A stretch of 64,000 nt of DNA from Phanerodontia chrysosporium (Eukaryota; Basidiomycota; Agaricomycetes; Polyporales; Phanerochaetaceae), in NCBI GenBank assembly GCA_001910725.1, contig MJGA01000054.1, positions 1 to 64,000 on the forward strand, written 5' to 3'. The stretch's first letter is position 1. Each line of letters begins with the position of its first letter. The notes below the pieces were generated by a model that saw only the letters and a list, made by a program, of their open reading frames with translations, did not search any database and was not told the DNA's origin. Below are positions 10,579 to 20,907 of the stretch, in pieces. Both the position numbers and the translations under genes were made by a program.

Positions 10579-11454
10579 TGGATCCCTGCGTCCTACAGGT
10601 TAATAACGCTGATCATGTAACCACGGCCGAGTCTACACTGGATGTAGATAGAGTAATTGATATCGATGTATTGAACGTCTCGCGTAATAAATCATTATCG
10701 TTCAAACTTCCTATTACTCTGTGGGTATATGGTAAAAAAGCGCAGGCAGAAGCCCTGGTTGATTTAGGCGCCACGACAAGTTTCATCAATCATAGCTTCG
10801 TTGAAAAGAACAATCTGGTAACTATTAAGTTGGCAAATCCGTATGAAGTAAAAAATGCGGATGGAACGATCAATAAAGCAGGACGAATCACTCACGCCCT
10901 GCGAGCCTACTTGGAAATTGGAACGCACAAACATACCCAGTACTTGCTCGTGACGGATTTGCACGACAAAGACATGTATATAGGGTACAAGTTCCTACAC
11001 CGGCATAACCCAGAAATCGACTGGGCAAAAGGCAATTGGGAGTTCACCAGATGTCCTGAATCATGCAAAGTCTCCAGCATGGCACAGAAAGTCCAAGCCC
11101 TCGACATCGAAATCGGCAATGACGAGGAGCTGGCAGAGCTCGAACCAGAGCAACCTTGGAAATCCTCACTGGACGATATTGGAGAAGAGGATATTCCCCA
11201 CCACATCAACTGGGTTGATTTCAGTAACCCAGAGGAACGAACGCAAGCCGAGGCTGTCGCTGACATCCTGGAAAAGGATGACGACGATACAGTTGACACC
11301 TCGCAATGGAAATCACAGGTACCGAGTTGGGTCCACAAATTCGAAAGCGTATTCAGTAAGACCAAGTCTGAACGCATGCCCACCCACAAACCATGGGATC
11401 ATGCTATCGAATTTGAGAAAGGAGCTAAGTTGCCCCCAATCGGAAAGGTGTACC
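10578..11454 (+). pseudogene. Gypsy C protease and RT N-terminal linker
   Basis: The frame opens at the gag stop. The retropepsin motif reads ALVDLGATTSFI (about 10755-10790) where the family has D-S/T-G. The TTA codon for Leu is one C-to-T change from TCA (Ser), so the protease active site is mutated. Downstream comes the KDMYIGYKFLHRHNPEIDW block that ends gypsy proteases, then a linker to THKPWDHAIEFEKGAKLPP of the RT start. A solo LTR A then splits the frame at 11455, with coding sequence resuming at 12152. Confidence 0.8.
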
Positions 11455-12146
11455 TGTCACGGGTGTGACGGTGCTGCCCTATTTTTCGCCGATTTCTGGC
11501 TATTTTCCTCGATTAATCCAACGGGCGAGCAGCCCTCGCGCCGTCTGGAGTCCTAGCCGCCCACACTCAGCGCCTGGCCACTCAGTGCCAGCGCCCTGAC
11601 GGCGCATCACCCCTAGACGCCAGCGCATCCCGCTGCGCGCTCAGACACTGCCCGGATCACCGGTCTGCCCTGCAACCGGTTCCCCGGATCGCCGAGGAGG
11701 CACTGTCATTCCTGATGACTCCCCTCGCCGAGACACGCCGAGCCGATCAGCCTGATGACACAGCCTCGGCCCGCCACAGCCCCGAACACTGCCAGCTGAC
11801 ACAGCCTCGTGACATAGCCCCCGCACAGCCTCGCCGCGCAGCCCGCGTCGCAGCCTCGCTGGCTATGCTGAGCACTGCCCATCAGCTTAGGTAATCGTAC
11901 AGCCTGCCCTAAAGACTCTGTAGTATATAAGGGTAGCACTCCTCGCTCCTGTCCGTCATCTCGACCTCTTGGTCAATACGGACAGGTAAGCCGTCGTATG
12001 TATTAGTTACTATTTCAATGTTAACTTGGTCAATACGGACAGCTGAACAAGTGTGTTCGTCGCCGCGTGACTCGCTCCGCCGCGCCTCGTCGTCGACCTC
12101 CCCATCTGTCCTCCCTTGTGAAGCGTTGAGCCTTCGCTCCGCGACA
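11455..12146 (+). repeat. Solo LTR of family A (copy 1, 692 bp)
   Basis: Starts TGTCACGG and ends GCTCCGCGACA. The 5-bp TSD is GTACC at 11450-11454 and 12147-12151. It lies inside the RT start of gypsy C. No internal A-element sequence is present, so this is a solo LTR left by LTR-LTR recombination. Confidence 0.9.
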
Positions 12147-12151
12147 GTACC

Positions 12152-13536
12152 CACTAGACCAGAGACAACACTCGTCTTTCGACGAGTGGATTTGTGAGGA
12201 ACGCCGAAAAGGCTACATTGAAGAGTCGAAGTCACCCATCGCTGCATCATTCTTTTTCGTAAAGAAAGCCGATGGCAGTTTGCGACCTTGCATGGATTAC
12301 CGCCCCTTGAACGGAATTACAAAGAAGAACCGTTATCCTATCCCTCGCATTGCCGATTTAATCGACGCACTATCTCAGGCGTCGATATTCACAAAAATCG
12401 ACCTTCGATGGGGATATAACAATGTCCGCATCAAAGAAGGTGACGAGTGGAAAACGGCTTTCGTAACCAAGGACGGTTTATTCCAGGCCAAAGTTATGTA
12501 CTTTGGATTTGCAAACGCACTGGCAACATTCCAGAATATGATGAACAACATTTTCGAAGACCTTATCCGTCAAGAAAAGGTTATGGTCTACCTCAACGAT
12601 ATCCTCATCTTCGGCAACGACTGCAAGGAACATCGAAAGATCGTACACGAAGTGTTGCAGCGACTGGAAGACAATGACCTCTTCGCAAAGGCAGAAAAGT
12701 GTCTATTCGAGAAGGACAAGCTCGCCTATCTCGGCATGATTATATCCAAAAATCATGTGGAAATGGACCCTGCTAAAGTCACAGGCGTAACAGAGTGGCC
12801 CGTACCGACCAAGGTCAAGCACGTTCAAGCATTCCTTGGATTCGCGAATTTCTATTGCAGGTTTATTAAAGACTTTGCAAAGATCACGAAGCCACTCACA
12901 GTACTCACCAAGAAGGATCAACCATGGGAATGGGGTTCTGAACAGCAGAAGGCGTTTGACGACCTGAAGAAGGCGTTCACTTCTGCACCAATTCTACGAA
13001 TTCCGGACGACGTTAATCCGTTCAGGCTCTCTACCGACGTGAGTGACTTCGCGATCGGCTCGGTTTTGTCACAACTCGACCCAAACGATAAGCTTTACCA
13101 TCCGGTAGCCTTCCACTCCAAATCGCTCAATGTTCACGAAAGGAACTATGAGATATACGACAAGGAAATGTTGGCCATAATCCGCGGGTTAGAAGAGTAT
13201 AGGCACTATCTAGAGGGACATCCGGAGAAATTCGAGATATGGTCAGACCACCAAAACCTGACTTATTTCAAGCAGGCCCAGAAATTGTCTCGCTGTCAAG
13301 CTCGTTGGGCATTATACCTAACAAGATTCCATTTCACACTACACCACAAGCCGGGTAAAACAATGGAGGCTGAAGACCCTCTGTCCAGGAGACCAGATCA
13401 TGAAGAGGGGGTAGAACTCGATAATCGCGACCACATTCTTCTGAAGCCAGAATTTTTCGCCAATCTGCTCGAAGTCTGCGCGATCGACGCCTCCCATGAC
13501 GCTCCAGTAAACTACGATTTACTGCTCCAAGAGGTC
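12152..13536 (+). pseudogene. Gypsy C reverse transcriptase and RNase H, catalytic Asp lost
   Basis: After the LTR insertion the RT continues (EWICEERRKGYIEESKSP, KKADGSLRPCMDYRPLN, TKIDLRWGYNNVRI). The catalytic block reads VYLNDILIF (about 12589-12612). The first Asp of the expected YxDD is Asn, one G-to-A change, which should kill polymerase activity. RNase H follows (FRLSTDVSDFAIGSVLS, KFEIWSDHQNLTYF). The frame is otherwise open to the repeat border at 13537, where about 30 residues before the integrase zinc domain are missing on both sides of the 7.15-kb unit. Confidence 0.85.
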
Positions 13537-13551
13537 ACTAGGTCAGTGTAG

Positions 13552-14521
13552 GCCGTGAGTCGGCGAGTACGATTTCTTCATGCTTGAGTACTAAAATAAA
13601 TAGTATATTTGAAATACAGTGGCTTTTATAAAGAATGTAATAGAATTAGCACTGAAATTTTTTGCGGTGCTGTTTGTTGCACTGAGCAGAATGGGTGATG
13701 TATATTCAAAGGATTAAATTGGTTACTTGTTTTGCAGAGTCATATTTGCCATAGTAAGCCTTTCATTAATTACAATTTTGGATATGCACACTTTATATTA
13801 TATATGAATATTACATGCATTTAATTAATGTTATACATATATCTACAGATATTCAGGGGCTGATGCATGCCAAGAGGCCTAGTTTCATTGTGTTATTTTT
13901 AGCAATCACTATAAATGCTCACTTCTTTCTTGACATTCAATATGAAAAGTCAAATGCCTCAACTCTTGATCCTGACCCTAGCTCTGTACTCTTTAATTGT
14001 AGTATATAATCTTTCATCGACTTTAAATTGCTTGTATCCATCGTGCATCACACTATAGCAAACTAATTGCTCAGTTTACCAGGATTTATAAAGAATAACA
14101 GAACAAATATTGCATAAAAGACTACAAGCCTGCTATATTGTTTAGTCAAGTTCTATTGAGCATTCAGGTATATGATATCTTCTTTGATCCAGATTTGTAT
14201 ATGAGTTCTGCCTTGATTTACCAGCACTTTGGCCAAAACATTTTTTTTCTATAATAATCTTCACTTTCACTTCATTTTCAGATGTGCACCTATTTTAGGC
14301 TCATTTGCATGAAACAAAATGCATCTGACATTTACTAACCTTGTCCGTAAAGTATGTATATATATTAGAGCCACATGAGACCTTGTATAAGAACAAAAAC
14401 TCAGTTACTTTTGAAAGAGAATATATGACATTATAAACTTTAATCCTTGAGATAAAGTCTTATAAAACCAGTGCATTATCTCTATGCCATACAGGCATCT
14501 AGCACATGTCCCAGTTGGAAG
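13552..14521. other. AT-rich non-coding block
   Basis: About 970 bp without a convincing ORF, rich in TATATA and ATTAAT. It is repeated inverted at 58187-59156. I see no gene in it. Confidence 0.6.
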
Positions 14522-15120
14522 TATCATAAAAATGCGCTGCTCTAGCACCTATATACCAAACCAACCAGCAATACTTACTGGCAAAGGTTTACTTGGATTA
14601 CAAAGGGTGTAGCCAAGCTTGAAGACGAAGTATAGAGACTAGAGAGGTGAGATGCAATGAGATTGAAGCTGGGGAGACATCCCAGCCCTCAGAATTTATA
14701 TACATGTGCACCAGGTCCCCGGGGACCGGTGTTCAGGGTTCTAGCTATCTAATATCTACTATGCTATTGGCTAGTGCCCTATAGACATTTCTACATTCTC
14801 CTACACGTTCCTAAATGTTCCTACAATGTCCCAGAAACCTCCAGAACGTTCCAGCACTGTCCAGACCTGTTCAGAGACCTCCAGAACTTTCCAGTCCATT
14901 CTGGAGTGTCTCGGCGCTTTCAGACCCTTGTCTACTTCTAGACCTTCGACTATGTGACTCTGGAACACTGCACGTGTGCGCCTCACGTGACTGCCATATC
15001 ATGTGACCAGCTCCGAGCCTAGGGCTATCACTCCAGTGCTTCTGCATGTTACAGTTCGGAGTAATCGCTTCTGTCACCTGCTGCCCCTAACCCTAAGGGT
15101 TGAGATGCAAAACTGTGACA
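14522..15120 (-). repeat. Diverged LTR of family B (B', 599 bp)
   Basis: Ends TATCATAAAAATGCG and AACTGTGACA, that is a B LTR on the minus strand, with many substitutions relative to the 600-bp B LTRs. The flanking pentamers (GGAAG and CCCAC) differ, so it is not a clean solo insertion. It cuts the copia relic on its right and may be the remnant of a larger, partly deleted element. Confidence 0.75.
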
Positions 15121-16162
15121 CCCACCCATCTGGCTCTCAGCCTTCCCTAGCAGAGTCTCACCCCAGATGCACCATCAAGCCTCCTAGTGAATGGTGGAAG
15201 GTCAAGCCAGCTTCGTCTGGCCAATCTGCCCAGCCTGCTCAATCAGAGCCCACTGCTGAGAAACCTCGTTAATAGAATGATGTTCCACTATCAGACACCT
15301 CCACAAACGAGCTTTGTCTTAAGACTGAGGCTGCAGGGGATACTTGGCCGAATAGCTGGAGTGCTGTGATGAAGCAATCTGATGCAGAGGAATGGAAGAA
15401 GGCAGCCCACGCTGTGATTGAGGTCCTATTTGCCAATGAGATTTGGGAGCCCTGTGCTCTTTCTCCAGGCAAGGGGGCCATCACTAATCGCTAGGTCTTT
15501 GTGCAGAAATTCTTTCCTGACGGTAAGCTGAAACACTACAAGGCCCATCTTGTAGTCAAAGGCTATGCTCAATGACCTGGCTTCGACTATGTGGAGACTT
15601 TTACCCCTACAGCATGCATGGCCTCCATTCAGATTGTCCTTGCACTGTCCACACTCGAGGACCTGGACTTGCACTCTATTGACATCTCAAACACCTACAC
15701 TAATGGCATACTAAAAGAGGAGGTCTACATGCAGCAACCTGAGGACTTCCACTTTGGCCAACCTGGCAATATCCTGCAACTCAGAAAAGCACTGTACAGT
15801 CTCAAACAAGCTGGACATGTCTGGAACAAGACTCTACACGCTACACTGCACGATCTAGGTTTTACCTGGTTCAAATCTGATGCCTCGCTCCACCTTTACC
15901 ACAGGGATGCCGCCGGGATTATCATGCCTGTCTTTATTGATGACATCACCATTGCCTCCACCAGTGCTGCTGAGACTGACCACATAGTGCAATAGCTCTC
16001 TGACTACTACAAGCTTCGCGACCTGGATCCCACATCCTTCCTGCTAGGTATTTAGATTATGTGGAATCGTCCCAACCACTGCATCTCCATCTCACAGCGT
16101 CAGTACATTCTCGATATGCTAGAGTATTCTGCTCCTCTGTGCAGACATCCATGAATCCTGGT

Positions 16163-16762
16163 TGTCACAGTTTTTCGTCTCAACTCTTAGGGTTAGGGGC
16201 AGCAGGTGACAGAAGCGACTACTCCGAACTGTGACATGCAGAAGCGCTGGAGTGACAGCCCTAGGCTCGGGGCTGGTCACGTGATACGGCGGTCACGTGA
16301 TGCGCACACGTGCGGTATCCCAGGGTCACATGGTCAAAGGTCTAGAAGCAGGCAAGGGTCTGGAAGCGCCGAGACACTCCGGAATGGACTAGAAAGTCCT
16401 GGAGGTCTCTGGACAGGTCCGGACAGTGCTGGAACGTTCTGGAGGTTTCTGGGACATCGTAGGAACATTTAAGAACGTGTAGGAGAATGTAGGAATGCCT
16501 GTAGGGCACTAGCCAATAGCGTAGTAGGTATTAGATAGCTAGGACCCTGAACACCGGTCCCTGGGGACCTGGTGCACATGTATATAAACCCTGAGGGCTG
16601 GGGGTGCCTCCCCAGCTTCAATCTCATCGCATCTCACCTCTCTAGTCTCTATACCTCGTCTTCAAGCTTGGCTACACCCTTTGTAGTCCAAGTAAACCTT
16701 TGCCAGTGAGTATTGCTGGTTGCTTTGGTGTATAGGCGCTAGGGCAGCGCATTTTTGTGATA
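16163..16762 (+). repeat. Solo LTR of family B (600 bp) in the left repeat
   Basis: Starts TGTCACAGTTTTTCG and ends TTTTTGTGATA. The 5-bp TSD is CTGGT at 16158-16162 and 16763-16767. It has the same length and ends as the LTRs of gypsy H, so H-family elements inserted here before the 7.15-kb unit was copied; its partner is at 55946-56545. Confidence 0.9.
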
Positions 16763-17106
16763 CTGGTAAGCGGTTGTCTACAGCAGACTGTTTCTCCACT
16801 CGAGAAGAGCACGCTGCCATGCAAAATCTTCCCTATATCAGTGCTGTTGGCTTCCTCATGTGCCTTGCCACCTGCACTCATCCTGACATTGTCTATGCAG
16901 TCCTTGTGCTAGCTCACTTTAATGTGAACCCTGGCCAGACCCATTGACAGGCAATCAATCACTCTTCTAATACCTCAAGGGCTCTCTGAACTTGCAGCTC
17001 ACCTATGGGCCTGCTGCAATGAAGGAGCTCTTTGTGACCTACTCGAATGCTGACTATGCCGGAAACTCTGACACATATCAGAAGTGCACGGGAGGTGGCG
17101 CTTCTG

Positions 17107-17500
17107 GTAAGGGGCGACCGAGAGGCTCAGTCGGGTGCGCAGGACCTGTAGGCGAATGCTCAGTCCAGTAAACTCAGAGTAATCAAGTCTCTATCATGTA
17201 TTTGTAGGGGGACGCTCAGTCCAGTAACTAATACATGCATTAGTACATTACTGGAGTTCGCAGGTATGAAGGAAAATGCACACTTAGAGTAATCAAGTCT
17301 CTAAGTGTCAAGAGGGGGCTGTGGAATGTATATAAAGGAGCGGGGACGATTATCAAAGCTATAACTATACAGAAATTACCATGAAAGGGAGGCTGTGGTA
17401 TTAGCCTTGATCACCCAAAGGTGTTTTGCTTCCGCGCCACACGGCAGACGGTTGTCGGCACTTGCGTGAACCCACTGCAAGTCCGGCGCAAGTTTGCACA
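17107..17500 (+). other. Unassigned insertion-like segment in the copia RNase H
   Basis: Coding similarity to copia RNase H is lost here. The segment has a repeated phrase AGAGTAATCAAGTCTCT (about 17178 and 17287), a purine tract GAGGGGG followed by TGTGGAATG, and a TATA box (TATATAAAGG, about 17330). This looks like the end of another LTR element, but I cannot define its borders. Confidence 0.4.
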
Positions 17501-17935
17501 TCACTTTGACAACACACTGTGCTCAACTGGTGCTTACATTGTCATAATGGGCACTGGTGCTATGAACTGGAGCAGCAAGCTGCAGACTGTGGTGGCACAG
17601 ACTACCACAAAGGCGGAGTACATAACTGCCAATCAGACTGGCTGGGACATTGCCTGGATGTGCAACCTACTTATAGCTTGGTTACAATCTCTCTCACTCC
17701 CCGTTGACGCTCTACATGGATAACAACTCTGCTATTGCAGTGGTCAAGAATTCTGAGCATTTTGGGTGATTGAAGCGCATTCAGCTGCACCTCTACTGAC
17801 TGCACGATGTGATAGAGAATGGCCAGATCTCTCCGGAGTATGTCTAGACTGACCTGATGGTTGCAGACATCCTGACCAAGGCTCTGTCTGTGGCCAAGGT
17901 TGCTGCACTCTGTCGCCTTATGGGCTTGCAGTAGA

Positions 17936-18300
17936 TGTGCTCAATGTGGGGGGGGGGGGGGGGGGGGCCTGTGCAGAGACATCCTGTATCAGGGGGAGCA
18001 TTAGTTGTGTCCTTTGTGATGCAACCGCCCCTCTGCACTCAGCGGCTCTCAGTGGCCCAGTGGATTGACCAGGTGCAGTGGCCCTCATGGGCCACTGACA
18101 AAGAAGTCCCTTTGTACTCTTTTCCTTTGTCCCTTTCACTTTCATTTCTTTGTTCTTAGTTCGCTTTGATCCCCTCTGTAGGATAGTATATAAATCGTGG
18201 GGGTAGTGCCCTGAGCTCTTCAGTTGCTCACCTACTATCACCAGATCAGTAGTTCACCCTTTGCTCCAATACATTTGGTTGCTTGCTCACTACCACCAGT
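17936..18300 (+). repeat. Copia 3' end: poly-G, polypurine tract and LTR start
   Basis: Directly after the copia stop there is a 20-G run, then TCAGGGGGAGCA, which resembles a copia polypurine tract, then an LTR-like segment with a TATA-like box (GTATATAAATC, about 18185). LTR borders are uncertain because the 5' LTR is missing. Confidence 0.5.
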
Positions 18301-20685
18301 GTGATGCAGAGCACTCCTGTAGTCGAGTTCACCTCCTACAATGAACATCTACAGTATATTGCATGTCCATATATCCACTGCACTCTAACACCCCCTATAA
18401 AATATGATATCATGTACAAGTACTATAATTATCTGTTAAAAGCTTCTCTGATGGAAGATGTAGCTAGCTCACCCTTGCAAGGCTATGTATATTGTCAGGT
18501 ATAATATAGCGCGCATGCATGGATGGCTGCTATCATAAACAATTGTATCCTGAAAGGGCCCCTCCTTGGTGAGGCTATACAAATATATTTATTGAAAACT
18601 GCGAAATAAACAGATTAAGCTTCATCCACAGGCTCTATTCTGCCGGGATTGCTGGAGTCAGTGTGATAATACAGCAGCCATATATACGTACTATGCAGAT
18701 GCCAGCCATACTCTGTATATACAGGTCTAGACCTATATATACAAAGAATAGAATAAATATCCAATTTCACAAGATATTGAGCATTATAGAGCCTTTCCTG
18801 CCATCAAAGTTTGCTTCACAGTTTATACAAAGTTTGGCACTATATCAGACATTCCTTTCCATATATGTACACTATCCAGAAGCCACTGGTAGAGTTGAGG
18901 ATGCTACTTAATTTATTTCGATTTTAGAAGTAGAAATCGAGCCATCGCGCTGTGTTGCCTTTCTGGGCAGGTGCGATCAAACTGTATCCCAATGTAATAC
19001 ATGGCCGCGGATTATTTGCGCATTTTACCGGGATTTATAGCGCACCCCGGAGTGTACTAAGGCGCAAATACTCCAGAAAAGACCCCAACTAATGGCAGTG
19101 CTTAGTCATATCGTTTCACGTACGTAAAGACGCATCCTTGATGTCCTAGGTGTTTTTACGTACGTAAAACGATTTTACACACCAGCGCTTAGGTGGTTTT
19201 TCGGCCGAAACAATATTTTCTAGCTCAATCTTCACCACCTCCTCTATTTTCGCTTTTCCCCACCTTGGAAGCTCATCCAAGGTGCACAGCATGCATCCAG
19301 TGTATACACATGCTCTACATAGTGTGTATATACATGTTTGAGCCCTGTGCAGGCTCTGTACCATGAAGGGACACCAAGTTAGGTCTGAAAATAAATATAT
19401 TTCGTTATTTTCCTCTATTTTCAGGAATGGGGCCCTTTAGACCCACAGCGCACTTCATCCATGTGGCCTGGAAAGCCACGTGGGCAGCCCACATATCTGT
19501 CGGCCGAAGGCCAAGGCTAGCACACACAACACTGATGACTCAGCAGGTATCCTGGCTCAAAGTAGAGCTATCACTGTAAGCTCTTTGGAGTGTGGTATAT
19601 AGCCCTATAAATCGACATAAAATGCGCATATAATTGTCATCGTATACTTATAGTGTCATGCACTCGCTATTAACCCCTGTAAACTGATGGCCCTTCCCAA
19701 TATGGCAATCTTCACCTTGATCTGCTTCTAAAGGTAATATATCTATATCTTCATTGTTTCACATGATATATTGCTACATATATTCCAGTGAACTTCACCA
19801 TGATGTGGCTGCAGACATATATATATATACATACATGTCATGTATGTCAGGTAAGGCCTACAGTGAATATTCTTTGATAAGTCGATGTTATATTTGTAGG
19901 TCTCTTTACAATGCATGACAATTGCTCATTATATTCATGTATACTCACGTGGTATGTGTGCTATATATCCAGTATTCGCTCAGATCAAATATACCCTCTA
20001 TATAGTAGAACGGGCTAATTCGCGGGAAAATACCATAAATAATCATATTTGCAGAGAATAGTAGCTTTACATTATATGTACAGCTCTATACATGCTTCAT
20101 GAACTGCAAATAGATGTATACATAATATACATGTGTGTGTATTTGGCCTAGAACACCTAGAGCAAGACGATCACTGCAGTTCACCTAAGTGAGCGCTTAA
20201 TATAGGTACATCTGCTGCTTTGATCCCTTGCCATCCACCTCAATACACCTAAGAACCCTCAACATATATACATATTCTGAATACCCTCATCAAGCTCTGT
20301 CCATTGATATACTATACATGCTATTGTGGCTACATTTGAGATTGGGCCTATATAAAGCCTGATGTAAGCGCTCAACATTGAGCACACTGGTGAACAGTGA
20401 GCTTAAGGCATAGCATGTTTTCATGGATACCAATAGGTAGCCCAAGGTCTATAGTCATGGTATATACAAGGGCATGTTCTGAAACACAGTATAAAAGGCT
20501 ATAAAAATCGAGAAAGATTTACTTCAAAGTTTGTAATGAACCCTAACCTCAGATTGATGGCCAAATCTATTGGGACTACAATAAAAGTTCCCACACCTTC
20601 GGCCAAAGTTCGTAACGGTGTACAAAAGCTCCAAAGTGCCCAGTCGCCGAAAGAACGATTCTTCATTTACATTCAGAAATCGTAA
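18301..20685. other. AT-rich part of the repeat, no gene seen
   Basis: About 2.4 kb with only short, poorly supported frames. At 19114-19172 two near-palindromic arms with a TACGTACGTA core face each other. The right-copy equivalent of 19455 is the target of the MULE; the site is empty here (CCACAGCGC, 19455-19463). No domain is recognisable. Confidence 0.6.
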
Positions 20686-20907
20686 TATCTTGCTGGCGTT
20701 CTTGGATTGCTCATTACGTTGCGCGGGGGCCGAGAGTCTGGTTCAACCGAGAGTGAGAAATCGTGTTGCAATAATGGAAAGGCCATTACCTGTCCAAATA
20801 GCAGCCCATGTTGGGGTACGCCTGCGAGGTCAGCTGGCCTTTTCTTATTTCTCCTGCTGCTCCTCTGTTAATCTCAAGTCACAGCGCATCCACTCACCTG
20901 GCCTACA

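Larger units (their letters stand above)
6714..13536 (+). mobile_element. Ty3/gypsy element C, 5' part (LTR, pre-gag, gag, PR, RT, RNase H)
   Basis: A 532-bp LTR is followed by leader, pre-gag ORF, gag, protease, RT and RNase H. It stops at the border of the 7.15-kb repeat at 13537. The missing integrase-chromodomain-dUTPase and a matching 532-bp 3' LTR lie at 44405-46728 on the opposite strand, next to the other copy of that repeat. The two parts together would form one complete element. The few LTR differences, two gag frameshifts and active-site changes show an old, dead copy. The flanks of the two LTRs (GCCTC before 6714; GTGCA beyond 44405, read on the minus strand) do not form a TSD, so further rearrangement is likely. 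Confidence 0.8.
15121..17935 (+). pseudogene. Ty1/copia pol relic (RT and RNase H), interrupted
   Basis: The RT is recognisable from EEWKKAAHAVIEVLFANEIWE, then GKLKHYKARLVVKGYAQ-like text with a stop, LDLHSIDISNTYTNGILKEEVYMQQPE, KALYSLKQAGHVWNK and the active site VFIDDITIAS (about 15932-15961, FxDD where copia usually has YVDD). A solo LTR B splits it at 16163. It resumes at 16763 (STREEHAAMQNLPYISAVG, ATCTHPDIVYAV), is disturbed around 17107-17500, and ends with the copia RNase H (GAMNWSSKLQTVVAQTTTKA, DNNSAIAVVKN) and the VADILTKAL terminus. There are many stops. The same relic lies inverted in the right repeat. Confidence 0.85.
13537..20685 (+). repeat. Left copy of a 7.15-kb inverted repeat
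   Basis: This 7149-bp unit recurs inverted at 46729-59171. After subtraction of a MULE (4584 bp + 9) and a solo LTR A (695 bp + 5), the right copy is 7150 bp. The one base of difference is explained by the G-run at 17948 (20 G here, 21 there); I see no other difference in the stretches I compared. Contents are an AT-rich block, an LTR B', a copia pol relic with a solo LTR B, and a long AT-rich block. The outer end reads ...GACCTAG|T on the minus strand. I find no clear TIR or TSD, so its mechanism is open. Confidence 0.9.

Noticed and set aside
13537..20685. 7.15-kb unit as terminal inverted repeats of one giant 45-kb transposon
   Set aside because: The outer and inner flanks are halves of pre-existing elements (gypsy C and KDZ) that match across copies, so two insertions plus an inversion explain the data better.
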